Shown here: in pieces, positions 1-9,407 of the stretch
How positions within the stretch are numbered: position 1 is the first letter of the stretch
How the letters are laid out: every line of letters starts with the position of its first letter
Assembly: GCA_016929395.1 (NCBI GenBank)
Contig: JAFGIX010000085.1
Coordinates: 1-64,000 of the forward strand
Source of the DNA: Candidatus Zymogenus saltonus
Lineage (GTDB): Bacteria; Desulfobacterota; Zymogenia; Zymogenales; Zymogenaceae
Direction: 5' to 3'
DNA length: 64,000 bases
Notes under the pieces: model-generated
What the model saw: only the letters and a program-made list of their open reading frames with translations
What the model was told of the DNA's origin: nothing
The model's database searches: none
Translations under genes and position numbers: made by a program

Positions 1-267
1 ACTTATCACCTTGGTATAGTCCGCTATCGCCTCGTTGTATTTCTTCAAAGCCGTGTATGCACTCCCCCTGGCGTTGTAGGCCCAGGCATAATTCGGGTCG
101 ATACTTATTGCCTTGGTGTAATACTCGATTTGCTTGTTGGGATCTGTTTCTTTATATCCCTTTATCGCCCATTCTTTCGCGGCATCGCTCTGTGCGCTTA
201 CCACAGCCTGCGCCAAAAGAAAGGCGCCAACAATAAACAAAATCACGGTCAGTCTTAAATTTTTCAT
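1..267 (-). CDS. Secreted TPR-repeat protein, 3' end beyond window
   Basis: The first 89 residues of a protein are visible, reading off the left edge of the window. It opens with a charged start (MKNLRL), a hydrophobic stretch at about residues 6-22 and a VSA-Q cleavage-like site, which together look like a Sec signal peptide. Two tetratricopeptide units follow, with the typical DPNYAWAYNARG and YNEAIADYTKVI consensus. TPR proteins of this type act as periplasmic or envelope scaffolds; no specific partner can be named. The start is the ATG at 267, the only one that gives a complete signal peptide. A decayed relative of the same repeat type lies at 44243-44434. Confidence 0.8.
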   Translation of the reverse strand, partial: MKNLRLTVILFIVGAFLLAQAVVSAQSDAAKEWAIKGYKETDPNKQIEYYTKAISIDPNYAWAYNARGSAYTALKKYNEAIADYTKVIS

Positions 268-301
268 TCTTGAACCTCATGTTAATGATTTTTATATTAA
301 T

Positions 302-514
302 CTGGATTCCAGTTTTCACGGGAATGACATATATTGTTCCGTCCTCCTTGCAATGACAAAAAGGGGTGAAAGATAGAATAAATATTCTGTCATCCCCAAC
401 TTGATTGGGAATCCAGCCTGTCCCCGCGTATGCGGGGGAAAAATATCTATCTGGATTCCCGTTTTCACGGGAATGACATATAATTCTGGATTCCCGATTC
501 CCAAGGGAATGACA
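302..514. repeat. Cluster of dRS3-like short palindromic repeats
   Basis: Several copies of a short palindromic element lie between the TPR gene and the apgM-like gene. Direct copies are at 302-329, 451-478 and 486-514. Each has a CTGGATTCC half, a short loop and a GGGAATGACA half. An inverted copy is at 389-416 (TGTCATCCCC...GGGAATCCAG). A separate CCCCGC/GCGGGG hairpin sits at 422-437. The ATTCCC-N-GGGAAT core resembles the dRS3 class known from Neisseria and the similar dispersed repeats of many deltaproteobacterial genomes. They could act as hairpins at transcript ends or as recombination targets; this is inferred. The stretch 268-566 holds no other gene. Confidence 0.75.
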
Positions 515-566
515 AATATTATTTCGTTAATTCTTCAGCTCCACGCAGGCACCCTCCACTCCGACG

Positions 567-1775
567 TCAACCGAAGAGCCACCCCATCAGCGCATGGCCC
601 TTATTGACAAAGAGGCCGGTCTTTCCGCATGCGGACTCTGAGAAACCAACAGCGCCGTTACTTTTAAATCCGGTTCCGAAAAACGAGAATGGAACCGGAT
701 CTGTGTCGTGGGTCTTTATCCTCACCGGCGTGCGGTGATCCGGCATGAGGAGAATTCTGTATTTGTCGAACTTCTTCAATCCGGAGAGCACCGGGCCTAC
801 GATATTTTTGTCGAACTCCTCTATGGCCCTGACCTTGATCGCGGCGTCCCCCTCGTGCCCCGCCTCGTCCGGCGCCTCCACGTGGAGGTAGACGAAATCC
901 GCCCCGGAGGAGAGCGCGTTCAAGGCCGCCTCGACCTTCCCCGCGTAGTTCGTGTCTATCCAGCCGGTCGCCCCCTCGACCTTGATAATCGATAGGTCCA
1001 TAAGGACCCCGAGCCCCTGAACGAGATCGACCGCGCTTACCACGGCGCCCCGCCCTATCCCGAAGCGCTCCCCGAATGGTGGAAAGGCAGGCTTTGTCCC
1101 CTGTCCCCAGAACCAGATGGAGTTCGCCGGCCTCTCCCCCTTCGACACCCGTGCCCCGTTTACCGGATGATCCGGCAGTTCCCGCTGGGAGTCCCTCATC
1201 AGCTTCAATATCCTACCCGCCCCGTCTCCGTGGGGGAGGTATGTCCCGATCTCCTCGCCGGAGATATCGTGGGGGGGGGTGGTGACTATACCACCGATGC
1301 CGTTCTTCCAGACCATTATATGGCGGTAGCTCTTGCCCGGATAGAACGAAAACTCGTGGTTTCCGAACTCCCTTTCGATATACTCCACGATCTTTGTCGA
1401 CTCCTCGGTCGTGATGCGCCCTGCGGAGTAATCCTCCATCCGCCTCCTGCCTCTTTTTTCGCTTAACGTAACGAGATTCATCCGAAAGGCGATGTCGGTG
1501 GGCGAGAGGTCGATCCCCATGCTGGCCGCTTCGATGGGCGCCCTTCCTGTGTAAAATTCGGCCGGGTCGTAGCCCATAATCGACATGTTGGCCACATCGG
1601 AGCCCGGCTCGAAGCCATCGGGTACGGTGGACACCAGCCCCGAGACGCCGCCCCTCGCGATCTCGTCCATGTTGGGCGTCTTCGCGTACTGGAGGGGCGT
1701 CTTCCCGCCGAGCTCATCGACAGGCTCATCGGCCATCCCGTCCCCCAGAAGTACGATGTGTTTTATAGATTTCAT
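567..1775 (-). CDS. apgM: ApgM-like phosphotransferase, proposed homoserine kinase
   Basis: A 402-residue protein of the alkaline-phosphatase superfamily, matching the archaeal-type cofactor-independent phosphoglycerate mutase family (ApgM, COG3635). Visible motifs are LLGDGMADEP at residue 9 (metal-binding Asp12), NMSIMGYDP with the likely phospho-acceptor Ser65, APDEAGHEGD, and the late MPDH and KTHDTDPVPF motifs. A subgroup of this family has been proposed to be the missing homoserine kinase because it sits beside hom and thrC. Here it lies 88 nt downstream of thrC, and no GHMP-type homoserine kinase (thrB) is in the window. I therefore infer homoserine kinase; phosphoglycerate mutase remains possible. 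Confidence 0.8.
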   Translation of the reverse strand: MKSIKHIVLLGDGMADEPVDELGGKTPLQYAKTPNMDEIARGGVSGLVSTVPDGFEPGSDVANMSIMGYDPAEFYTGRAPIEAASMGIDLSPTDIAFRMNLVTLSEKRGRRRMEDYSAGRITTEESTKIVEYIEREFGNHEFSFYPGKSYRHIMVWKNGIGGIVTTPPHDISGEEIGTYLPHGDGAGRILKLMRDSQRELPDHPVNGARVSKGERPANSIWFWGQGTKPAFPPFGERFGIGRGAVVSAVDLVQGLGVLMDLSIIKVEGATGWIDTNYAGKVEAALNALSSGADFVYLHVEAPDEAGHEGDAAIKVRAIEEFDKNIVGPVLSGLKKFDKYRILLMPDHRTPVRIKTHDTDPVPFSFFGTGFKSNGAVGFSESACGKTGLFVNKGHALMGWLFG

Positions 1776-1863
1776 CGCTTCATACCAATATTAAATTAAA
1801 CTATTGATTATATGCCAATCCCCCCGGTGCAGCTTCAAGGAGATGATAGAATTCAGGGTTGAA

Positions 1864-2934
1864 TTACAGACCCATCGCCTTGAGGACATCCGCCATGTCC
1901 GGCTTGACCGATGTGGTCTCCGGGGCGACCCTTATCGCGTTGTCCGGGTCTTTGAGGCCGTGGCCGGTGAGCGTGCAGACGATCGTATCGCCTGGCTTGA
2001 ACATGTCCCTCTTCTTTATAACACCGGCGATAGACGCCGCCGATGACGGCTCGCAGAAGACCCCTTCCCTGAATGCGACAAGCCGGTAGGCTTCGAGGAT
2101 CTCCTCGTCCGTTACTATATCGATCAGCCCCCCCGACTCGTCCCGGGCCGCCTCCGCCCTCTTCCACGATGCAGGGTTTCCGATCCTGATGGCGGTGGCC
2201 ACGGTCTCCGGGTTCTTGACTATCTCGCCCCTCACTATCGGCGCCGCCCCCTCAGCCTGAAAGCCGATCATCTTGGGGAGCTTCTTGGCGATCCCATCCT
2301 TGTGATACTCGGTGTATCCCATCCAGTAGGAGGTGATGTTCCCGGCGTTACCCACAGGAAGGGAGTGATAGTCTGGTGCGTCTCCCAGCGCCTCCACTAT
2401 CTCGAAGGCCGCCGTCTTCTGCCCGACAATCCTGTGCTCGTTTAGGGAGTTGACCATCGTTATGGGGTGGTTCTCCGAGATGTCACGGACGAGGGCGAGC
2501 GCCTCGTCGAAGTTTCCTTTGACCTCGATGACCTTCGCCCCGTGCATCACTGCCTGGGAGAGTTTCCCCAGGGCGATCTTCCCCTCCGGTATCAAGACGA
2601 AGGCCTTGAGCCCGGCCCTCGCCGCGTAGGCGGCGGCGGAAGCGGAGGTGTTTCCCGTCGATGCGCAGATCACAGCGGTCGATCCCTCCTCCACCGCCTT
2701 CGTCACCGCAACGGTCATCCCCCTGTCCTTAAACGAGCAGGTGGGGTTCATGCCGTCGTACTTGAAGTAGAGAGTGATCCCCTTCTTTTCGTTGCCGAAT
2801 ATTTCCGCCTCGATGTTTCTCGCCCTAATTAGGGGGGTGTTACCCTCCATCAGGGTAATTACGTTTTCCCTCTTTTTAACGGGAAGCCTGTCCCAATATT
2901 TATCGATAAGCCCCGAATATCTATCGCCACTCAT
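1864..2934 (-). CDS. thrC: Threonine synthase
   Basis: Converts O-phosphohomoserine to threonine with pyridoxal phosphate, the last step of threonine synthesis. The 356-residue length fits the short bacterial class. The PLP-binding lysine is Lys69 in CSFKDRGM, and the phosphate-cradling loop is [10 protein letters not shown] around residue 190. Other family signatures are [15 protein letters not shown] and [10 protein letters not shown] near the C-terminus. The ATG at 2934 overlaps the end of hom by 14 nt and is preceded by a strong GGAGGGAG site inside hom, pointing to coupled translation. It belongs to the aminotransferase-hom-thrC-apgM operon. Confidence 0.95.
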   Translation of the reverse strand: MSGDRYSGLIDKYWDRLPVKKRENVITLMEGNTPLIRARNIEAEIFGNEKKGITLYFKYDGMNPTCSFKDRGMTVAVTKAVEEGSTAVICASTGNTSASAAAYAARAGLKAFVLIPEGKIALGKLSQAVMHGAKVIEVKGNFDEALALVRDISENHPITMVNSLNEHRIVGQKTAAFEIVEALGDAPDYHSLPVGNAGNITSYWMGYTEYHKDGIAKKLPKMIGFQAEGAAPIVRGEIVKNPETVATAIRIGNPASWKRAEAARDESGGLIDIVTDEEILEAYRLVAFREGVFCEPSSAASIAGVIKKRDMFKPGDTIVCTLTGHGLKDPDNAIRVAPETTSVKPDMADVLKAMGL

Positions 2935-4279
2935 CTTTTCTCCCTCCCTTTTTCATCGCCGTATCCTCGATCCTTATGAAAATCGACGGCCTGCTTATAA
3001 CGTCGAGAGCGTCAATCTCTTTTAGCGCCACGCGAATGTCCTTTTCCCTCGCCTCGTGGATCATCATGACTATTGGGACGTCCTCGTGTCCCTCTGCCCT
3101 CCCCTTCTGGATCACCGAGGCTATGCTGATATTAAACTTGCCGAGAATTCCGGAAATCTTCGAGAGGACGCCCGGCTTATCCAAGGCCGAAAACCTGAGG
3201 TAGTAGTTGGTAACGACGTCTTCCATCGGCTTCGGCCTTACCTTCTTGATATCGGCGTAGTCAAACGAGAGGGGCGGGACCCTCTTCTTTGTCTTCGATA
3301 TGACGTTTCTCGAAAGCTCGATGACGTCCGAGACCACCGCCGTCCCTGTCGGCATCATTCCGGCCCCCTGACCGTAGAGGAGGATCGTCCCCACCGCCCT
3401 CCCCCTGATGTAGATGGCGTTCAGGTTAAAGCTGACGTTGGAGAGGAGATACCTGAAGGGTATCAACGTCGGGTGAACCCTCGCCTCTATGCCGTCCTCG
3501 GTGTCCTTTAGGATCGACAGGAGCTTTACCTTGTAGCCCATCTCGCCGGCGAACTTGATATCGATAGGATCTATCTTCGAGATGCCCTCGATGTAGATGT
3601 CCTCGAAGTCCACCTTAACGCCGTAGGTTATGGGGATAATTATGGCAAGCTTGTGGGCGCTGTCTATCCCCTCGATGTCAAGGGTCGGGTCGGCCTCCGC
3701 GTAGCCGAGCTCCTGCGCCTCTTTTAGGGCCTCGGCAAACGCCATCTTGTCGTCGGTCATCCTGGTCAGGATATAGTTACAGGTTCCGTTTGTAATCCCG
3801 AAGATGAACTCGACCCTGTCCCCGACAAGGCCCTCCTTCAGTGTCCTTATGATTGGGATTCCGCCCCCCACCGAGGCCTCGAAGTTTATGTCGACGCCTA
3901 CCTCGTGGGCCGCCTTGTATATCTCCTCTCCCGCTTCCGCCAGAAGCGCCTTGTTGGCGGTGACCACGTTTTTGCCAGATTTTATGGCCGAGAGAATCAG
4001 CTCCTGGGCGATATCGATCCCCCCGACGGTCTCCACCACAATCGATATGTCGGGATTGTCGATTATCTCCTTTATGTCGGTGGTAAGAACCGACCTGTCG
4101 ATATTCACGCCCCTGTCCCTTTTAATATCTATGTCACAGATCTTCTCGATGGTAATGTCATATCCAAGCCTTCTCTTAATCAGGTTGCTGTTCTCGCTCA
4201 AGATTTTAACGACCCCCGTGCCGACGGTGCCGTAACCGATTACACCAACCTTTATTGAATCCAACTTTTTATCCGCCAT
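2921..4279 (-). CDS. hom: Homoserine dehydrogenase with ACT domain
   Basis: Reduces aspartate semialdehyde to homoserine with NAD(P)H, at the branch to threonine and methionine. The order of domains is clear: a Rossmann fold with GYGTVG at residues 15-20, the catalytic region with [20 protein letters not shown] and [15 protein letters not shown], and a C-terminal ACT domain from about residue 365 ([15 protein letters not shown]). The ACT domain in this family usually mediates feedback inhibition by threonine. At 452 residues it is of ordinary length for the monofunctional enzyme. It overlaps thrC by 14 nt and starts 46 nt after the aminotransferase gene, so the genes are probably co-transcribed. 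Confidence 0.95.
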   Translation of the reverse strand: MADKKLDSIKVGVIGYGTVGTGVVKILSENSNLIKRRLGYDITIEKICDIDIKRDRGVNIDRSVLTTDIKEIIDNPDISIVVETVGGIDIAQELILSAIKSGKNVVTANKALLAEAGEEIYKAAHEVGVDINFEASVGGGIPIIRTLKEGLVGDRVEFIFGITNGTCNYILTRMTDDKMAFAEALKEAQELGYAEADPTLDIEGIDSAHKLAIIIPITYGVKVDFEDIYIEGISKIDPIDIKFAGEMGYKVKLLSILKDTEDGIEARVHPTLIPFRYLLSNVSFNLNAIYIRGRAVGTILLYGQGAGMMPTGTAVVSDVIELSRNVISKTKKRVPPLSFDYADIKKVRPKPMEDVVTNYYLRFSALDKPGVLSKISGILGKFNISIASVIQKGRAEGHEDVPIVMMIHEAREKDIRVALKEIDALDVISRPSIFIRIEDTAMKKGGRKDEWR

Positions 4280-4325
4280 AACTCCGCCTCAATAGAAACT
4301 CAAATAGTAAACCGGATTTTTTTAT

Positions 4326-5489
4326 TTACAGGACATTTTTTATCCCCTTCACCGCCTGTTTGATCCTGTGGGTATTTTCCACCAGGGCAAACCTGACGTA
4401 GTCATCCCCCTGGGCGCCGAAGCCGACTCCGGGGGATACGGCCACCTTCGCCTCCCTCAGGAGGAGCTTGGAGAACTCCAGAGATCCCATCTCTCTGAAC
4501 TCGTCGGGGATCTTCGCCCAGACGAACATTGTGGCCTTGGGCGGCTCTATCTCCCAGCCTGCCCTCGAGAGGCCGTCTATGAGGGCGTCCCTCCTCTTTT
4601 TATAGTTGGCCCTTACCTCCTCCACGCAATCCTGATCCTCGTTTAAGGCTATTATCGAAGCGACCTGAATAGGCTGGAATACGCCGTAGTCGAGGTAGCT
4701 CTTCATCCTCGCCAAGGCGGAGACAAGTTTTTTATTTCCGGCGGCGAAGCCAACCCGCCACCCGGGCATGTTGTAGCTCTTGGACATCGACGTGAATTCT
4801 ATTCCCACCTCCTTTGCCCCGTCCACTTCGAGAAAGCTCGGCGCTTTGTAGCCGTCGAACACGATATCCGAGTAGGCGAAATCGTGAACGACTATGACGT
4901 CGTTTTCGTGGGCGAAGCTCACCACCTCCTCGAAGAAGCCCTTGTCCACAACTCTGGTCGTCGGATTATGGGGAAATGAGATGATCATCATCACCGGCTT
5001 TGGCCATATCAGCTTCATCGCCGTCATAAGATCCGTAAAGAAGTCCCTGTCGGGACTCAAGGGGATGCTCCTTATATCACCGCCGGCGATTATCACCGAA
5101 TAGGTGTGAATGGGGTATGTTGGATTCGGGACGAAGACGGAGCTTCCCGGCTCCACGACCGAGAGGACGAAATGGGAGATGCCCTCCTTTGCCCCTATGG
5201 TCACGATGATCTCCTCCTCAGGGTCAAGCTCTACGTTGTACTCCCGCCTGTATTTCTCCGCCACGGCCGCCCTCAGCTTGTAGATCCCCCGAGAAGAGCT
5301 GTAGCGGTGGTTCTTCGGATTGCCGGCCGCCTCCACAAGCTTTTCCACTATGTGGGGGGGCGTAGCCTTGTCGGGGTTTCCCATCCCGAGGTCGATGATG
5401 TCATCCCCCTTTCGCCTCGCCTCGATCTTCAGGGCGTCCACCTCGGCGAAGACGTAGGGGGGGAGCCTCTTTATCCTGTGAAAATCCAT
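4326..5489 (-). CDS. alaC: AlaC-type class I aminotransferase
   Basis: A PLP aminotransferase of the AlaC group (glutamate-pyruvate type), recognisable from the start [17 protein letters not shown], the DLGMGNPD motif, the SFPHNPTT motif and the PLP lysine in [11 protein letters not shown]. Related family members act as LL-diaminopimelate aminotransferases or aspartate aminotransferases. The threonine operon context would suit supply of aspartate or a transamination of the aspartate family, but substrate cannot be read from sequence. I favour the ATG at 5489, because [12 protein letters not shown] aligns with the family start. The upstream GTG at 5516 has its AAGG only one base away, too close to work well as a ribosome site. 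Confidence 0.85.
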   Translation of the reverse strand: MDFHRIKRLPPYVFAEVDALKIEARRKGDDIIDLGMGNPDKATPPHIVEKLVEAAGNPKNHRYSSSRGIYKLRAAVAEKYRREYNVELDPEEEIIVTIGAKEGISHFVLSVVEPGSSVFVPNPTYPIHTYSVIIAGGDIRSIPLSPDRDFFTDLMTAMKLIWPKPVMMIISFPHNPTTRVVDKGFFEEVVSFAHENDVIVVHDFAYSDIVFDGYKAPSFLEVDGAKEVGIEFTSMSKSYNMPGWRVGFAAGNKKLVSALARMKSYLDYGVFQPIQVASIIALNEDQDCVEEVRANYKKRRDALIDGLSRAGWEIEPPKATMFVWAKIPDEFREMGSLEFSKLLLREAKVAVSPGVGFGAQGDDYVRFALVENTHRIKQAVKGIKNVL

Positions 5490-5552
5490 ATCTTTGTCGT
5501 TTTCCTTTACCTGCACACCTTAAACTGCGATGATTTCCATCTTCGTGTTTGA

Positions 5553-5583
5553 CATCGTTCAAATAAATGCGTTTCAAACGATG
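5553..5583. promoter_or_regulatory. Imperfect dyad in leader of threonine operon
   Basis: An inverted repeat with arms CATCGTTCAAA and TTTCAAACGATG surrounds a short AT-rich centre. It lies about 25-55 nt downstream of the predicted start of transcription of the aminotransferase-hom-thrC operon. It could be an operator or an RNA hairpin in the leader. There is no upstream leader peptide rich in threonine codons that I can see, so classical attenuation is not supported. Confidence 0.3.
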
Positions 5584-5614
5584 ATTTACACTTTCGGCTT
5601 AATAAATTTCAGTT

Positions 5615-5642
5615 ATTCTATCACACGGAAAATCGGTGTCAA
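5615..5642 (-). promoter_or_regulatory. Sigma70-like promoter of threonine operon
   Basis: On the minus strand TTGACA (5642-5637) and TAGAAT (5620-5615) are separated by 16 bases. The -35 box is a perfect match and the -10 box has one mismatch. Transcription would start near 5608 and lead into the aminotransferase gene with a leader of about 120 nt. Confidence 0.55.
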
Positions 5643-5824
5643 ACCATTTCGTCTCAATTTTATACTTCGGTTTTACTATATTGACCGAGCACGGCCCAAA
5701 GCGGCTGTTACCCCATATGACGAGCCGCATCAAAACCCGGCAATTGGAATATACCCCCAGTTCGGACCGTCCTCTATTCCCCATCCCAAAAAAACAGGAC
5801 TGCAAACCTCTCTCTCCCAAAATA

Positions 5825-7270
5825 TCAATCCTCAAGCTGGCGGCCGTATCCCAGCTCCCTTATGGTATCCGAGACGATTCTCCTTATCACGGGGGGATTC
5901 GCCTTAAGCCAGATCGCGATCAGATCATCGGCCGTAATATCGACAAGCTTAATCCCCTTTTCAATATCCTCCATCTCGGATATTCCCCTGACCACCAGGT
6001 CGTGGGACTTGTGTCTGAAGAGGTTTGGGATCATCTTCAGAAGCCTCCTATGGAGCGACTCAACTTCATCCCTCGCTCCCAGGCTCTCCTCAACTATATT
6101 CTTCCTCTCGTAAAACTCCTCCCACAGAGACCTCACCCCCTCCTCCAATTCCTCGGGGGTCATCTTCTCGGGGGTAAAGACGGCGTGGGTGGTGTTGTAG
6201 CGGGACCAGCCGCGGTCTATTATCCTCCCCTTAGCCGTAAGCTTATCATGGAGGGGGGTCCCGGGGTAAGGGGTCAATATGAGAAACTCCGGCTCCACCA
6301 GGCCGCTCCTCTCGATGAATCCAAGTGTCCTCTCAAAGATCGACTCGTCGTCGTGATCAAAGCCGAATATGAACGACCCCATTACCTTGATGCCGGCATC
6401 CTGAAGCCTTTTGATATGCTCCATCGATCTCTCGACCGTGCTTTTATACGAGGATATATCCCTCTTCAGTCCGAAGGAGACGGAGGGTCCTATGTCGACG
6501 TACATCGACCAACAGCCTGACCTCCTTATCAGGTCGACGTAGTCCTTGTCCGACGCTATGTGAAGGGGGGCCATCCCCGTCCATTTCTTGTCCATTTTCG
6601 ACATCCTTTTGAAGAGCTCGGTGAAATTTCTCTTCTTTATCAGGATGTTGTCGTCGACAAAATAGACGTGGGAGGGGAGCGCCTCGAGGTCCGATACCAC
6701 CTCTTCCATGGAGCGGATTCTGTATTTCCTGCCGAAGTTCTTCGGGACCGCGCAGAACTCGCAGTTCAGAGGGCATCCCCGCGTTATCTGTATCGAACGG
6801 ATCGGAAGGTAGTTCTCCTCCTTCAGGAGGTCGTACCGGGGACGTGGAAGCCCCGTCAGGTCAGGCTTGTGCTCGCATATGTAGAATCCCTTCGACCGCC
6901 CCTCCTCGAGATCCTTGATAAGCCCCTCCCACAGCCCCTCAGCCTCTCCCACGAGCACCGCATCCGCGTGCTCCATCGCCTCCCCGGGGAGGAGGGAGGG
7001 GTGGGCGCCGCCGAGCACGACCTTGATCCCCCTCGACCGAAAACCGTCGGCCAGCTCATAGGCCCTCTCGGCCTGCGGGGTCATCGCGGAGATGACGACC
7101 ATATCGGCCTCGAGGTCATCCGGAACGGGCTCCAGACGCTCGTCTATAAACTCGATGTCATATCCTTCGGGGGTGTTAGCCGCCAGAGTTATTAACCCCA
7201 GCGGAGCTATGAAGGCCCGATACTTCAAGGGGAGCCCCTCGAAATCGGGAAATATCATCGTCATCTTCAT
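5825..7270 (-). CDS. B12-binding-type radical SAM protein
   Basis: A 481-residue radical SAM enzyme. The N-terminal 130 residues have the Rossmann-like fold of the cobalamin-binding domain (MVVISAMTPQAERA, VVLGGAHPSLLP). However, the classical DxHxxG cobalamin ligand motif is not seen, so base-off B12 binding is doubtful. The cluster motif CPLNCEFC is at residues 166-173, within ITRGCPLNCEFCAVP. The C-terminal half after the TIM barrel resembles the region found in BchE/HpnP-like methylases and cyclases. Substrate is unknown. The adjacent lipid acyltransferase gene, ending 55 nt upstream, hints at modification of a membrane lipid or quinone-like molecule, but this is only contextual. Confidence 0.85.
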   Translation of the reverse strand: MKMTMIFPDFEGLPLKYRAFIAPLGLITLAANTPEGYDIEFIDERLEPVPDDLEADMVVISAMTPQAERAYELADGFRSRGIKVVLGGAHPSLLPGEAMEHADAVLVGEAEGLWEGLIKDLEEGRSKGFYICEHKPDLTGLPRPRYDLLKEENYLPIRSIQITRGCPLNCEFCAVPKNFGRKYRIRSMEEVVSDLEALPSHVYFVDDNILIKKRNFTELFKRMSKMDKKWTGMAPLHIASDKDYVDLIRRSGCWSMYVDIGPSVSFGLKRDISSYKSTVERSMEHIKRLQDAGIKVMGSFIFGFDHDDESIFERTLGFIERSGLVEPEFLILTPYPGTPLHDKLTAKGRIIDRGWSRYNTTHAVFTPEKMTPEELEEGVRSLWEEFYERKNIVEESLGARDEVESLHRRLLKMIPNLFRHKSHDLVVRGISEMEDIEKGIKLVDITADDLIAIWLKANPPVIRRIVSDTIRELGYGRQLED

Positions 7271-7325
7271 TATATATATTTACTCTCTCTTATAATGGTT
7301 TTTGGCATTCAATGGCTCCCACCCT

Positions 7326-8267
7326 TCAGCTCCCCCCTTTCCAGAAGGGATAGAACATGTACCACTGGTCGGGGTACTCTCTGATAAATTTCTCTACCAC
7401 CTCGGCCACCTTTTTCACGTTCCTCTCGATGTCCAGCTTTCTGTTTCCGCTCTTTTCCGGGAAGATCGGCTCACACACGATCGGCTGATATTTCCCCTCC
7501 CCGTTCAGCACTACAAAGGTCGGGACTATGGGCGCACCGGAGATGTGGGAGATCAGAGAGGGCCCCAGGGGAAATTCGGTGTCCCTGCCGAAGAACTTGA
7601 TCGTGATTCCCTCTCCGAGGATCACCCTGTCCCCCTTCATCGCCACTATCTCCCCCTCTCTCAAGAGGCGAATCAACTTCAAGGATATTTCGTAAGTGCC
7701 TCCCATGGGTATGCTCTCAACGTTCTTTGTAGACCTCGTCTTTCCCCTGAATCTCTCGAAGGCCTCAAACCTGTCCGGGATATAGACCATATGGACCTTC
7801 TTTTTCGATTCTGCAAGCGCAATCCCCCCCACCTCCCAGTTGCCGATATGCCCCGTTACGAAGATGGCCCCCTTCCCCGCATCAAGCGCCCTGTTCACAT
7901 TCTCCCAGCCTATCGGCCGCTCCACAATCTCGTTCTTTCTCTCGTCCGGGATTGAGGCGGTGTAAAAGAGATCCACGAAAGACTTCGTCACGTTTAAAAA
8001 GACCCTCCACGTGAGCTTTTTTATCTCCCAGCTTGAGGCGGAATCCTTTAGTGCGACTCTCAGGTTTCCCTCGACCGCCCTTCTAAACCTCCCCCCAACG
8101 ATGAAATAGAAAAGGGCGAAAAGGTAACGGATAACGTGGGGAACCCACCTCGGAAAGGTCGCCATGAACCAGGGTGTAATCGAAAGGAGGAACCTCACTA
8201 TTATAGAATTGTGGTACCACCAAAAAAACCTGGACTGCTCCGAGCTTCTTTCTCTCTCGTCTTCCAT
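7326..8267 (-). CDS. Lipid A biosynthesis-type acyltransferase
   Basis: A lysophospholipid acyltransferase of the LpxL/LpxM (HtrB/MsbB) family, which transfers an acyl chain to lipid A precursors at the inner membrane. The catalytic HX4E motif reads HIGNWE in GAIFVTGHIGNWEVGG. A hydrophobic membrane anchor (VIRYLFALFYFIVGG) lies near residue 50, and the acyl-binding region contains PMGGTYEISLKLIRLLREGE. A length slightly above 300 residues is normal. An in-frame TTG at 8303 would add 12 residues, but it lacks a usable ribosome site; the ATG at 8267 has AAGGA upstream at a rather long spacing, so the start is uncertain. The acceptor could also be another glycolipid. Confidence 0.8.
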   Translation of the reverse strand: MEDERERSSEQSRFFWWYHNSIIVRFLLSITPWFMATFPRWVPHVIRYLFALFYFIVGGRFRRAVEGNLRVALKDSASSWEIKKLTWRVFLNVTKSFVDLFYTASIPDERKNEIVERPIGWENVNRALDAGKGAIFVTGHIGNWEVGGIALAESKKKVHMVYIPDRFEAFERFRGKTRSTKNVESIPMGGTYEISLKLIRLLREGEIVAMKGDRVILGEGITIKFFGRDTEFPLGPSLISHISGAPIVPTFVVLNGEGKYQPIVCEPIFPEKSGNRKLDIERNVKKVAEVVEKFIREYPDQWYMFYPFWKGGS

Positions 8268-8309
8268 TGTTTTTATGCTATCCTTAAAACGGCCGAAAAT
8301 CAAGCCTTT

Positions 8310-8335
8310 TTCAAGAAGGAACGAATCTTCTTGAA
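8310..8335. promoter_or_regulatory. Perfect 9-bp inverted repeat between divergent genes
   Basis: TTCAAGAAG (8310-8318) and CTTCTTGAA (8327-8335) form a perfect inverted repeat with an eight-base centre. It lies between the divergent acyltransferase and REC-PilZ genes, where a shared operator would be expected. A smaller ATGCT/AGCAT repeat sits at 8362-8376. No T-run follows on either strand, so a terminator is unlikely. Confidence 0.4.
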
Positions 8336-8395
8336 CTGGCTATTTACATCTCCTAAAAGATATGCTATTTTAGCATCACGAAAGAGGTTGATATT

Positions 8396-9145
8396 ATGAA
8401 GAGTAAAATACTTATAGTAGACGACTTGAGGTTCTTCCTGGACGTTCAAAGATCGATGCTCTCCCAGGTGGACTGCGATATTTTAACGGCCCGATCCGGG
8501 ATCGAGGCGTTGAAGATAATCAAGAAAAGCAAGCCCCAGCTTGTCCTTCTGGACTATGAGATGCCGGATCTCAACGGCGACAAGGCCTGCGAAATACTGA
8601 AGAAGGACCCCCGCTACAAAGATATCCCCATTATCATAACATCCAGCAAGGCCGGAAAGGAGGCGAAGCTCAAATGCATGGGGGCCGGGGCGGACTGCTA
8701 CCTCACCAAGCCGGTGGACCAGAAGGAGCTCGTCGAGGCGGTCAGCAAGCTCCTCAAGGTCAGGAGCTCCCTCTACTACCCCAGGGCCGCCATGAGGGGG
8801 GAGGTCTACGTCAAGTTTAATGACGAGGTGGATAAATACCTCAGCGTGGATATCTCGGTGACAGGGATCTTCCTCGAATCGACAGATCCCCTAATCCCTA
8901 ACGATGTCGTCACCCTCCACTTCACCATCCCGATGCCGAAGAGGGATGTTCGGACCCAGGGAAGAGTAAGCCGTATCCTGACGATAGAAGATATGGAAAA
9001 TTTCGGGGTGTTCCCCGGAATGGCTGTGGAGTTTTTAAACCTTGACCTGGAGGACAGGAGATACATCGAGCAATACATCGATAACGCCCTCAAGATGAGG
9101 AAACACGACCTCTTGGACAACAATCACAACATCCACTTCATTTGA
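8396..9145 (+). CDS. Response regulator with C-terminal PilZ domain
   Basis: A 249-residue two-domain regulator. Residues 1-120 are a receiver domain with the acidic pair VDD at 8-10, phospho-acceptor Asp53 (LVLLDYEMPD), and Lys105 in LTKP. Residues 125-245 form a PilZ domain. Both halves of the cyclic di-GMP binding motif are present: RxxxR at 130-134 (RAAMR) and DxSxxG at 152-157 (DISVTG). Binding of c-di-GMP is thus likely. It would couple a phosphorelay to c-di-GMP control, possibly of motility or surface polysaccharide. It has no DNA-binding domain. It stands alone, divergent from the acyltransferase, with no adjacent kinase. Confidence 0.9.
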   Translation: MKSKILIVDDLRFFLDVQRSMLSQVDCDILTARSGIEALKIIKKSKPQLVLLDYEMPDLNGDKACEILKKDPRYKDIPIIITSSKAGKEAKLKCMGAGADCYLTKPVDQKELVEAVSKLLKVRSSLYYPRAAMRGEVYVKFNDEVDKYLSVDISVTGIFLESTDPLIPNDVVTLHFTIPMPKRDVRTQGRVSRILTIEDMENFGVFPGMAVEFLNLDLEDRRYIEQYIDNALKMRKHDLLDNNHNIHFI

Positions 9146-9407
9146 CGACAGGCTCTCCCCGATCCCTTCGGGTTGATTCGGCGGGATAAATGAGGAATTT
9201 TAGAAAGCTTCCTTCCTTCCCGATCCCAAAATCACCCAAGCAGAATGTTAAAAAGAACACGACCAAAAGGAAGCAATATCTTTATACCGGACTCCATCCT
9301 TCTGAAGGCACAAGCGGTCCCAGAACTCAAGCCCGAATAATACCGGAGCCTTTTGCTACACTTATCTTCGCCGGATTAATCCCCCACATCCCAAACCATT
9401 CCAACCG

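Larger units (their letters stand above)
5490..5824. other. Intergenic region with promoter and dyad
   Basis: This gap separates the end of the radical SAM gene from the threonine operon. It carries a probable sigma70 promoter for the operon and an imperfect dyad, both listed separately. A minus-strand open frame at 5599-5835 codes for 78 residues but has no recognisable domain and overlaps the radical SAM gene end, so it is not called. Confidence 0.5.

Noticed and set aside
5599-5835. 78-codon minus-strand frame after the radical SAM gene
   Set aside because: Overlaps the gene end, has no recognised domain, and the region better fits a promoter gap.
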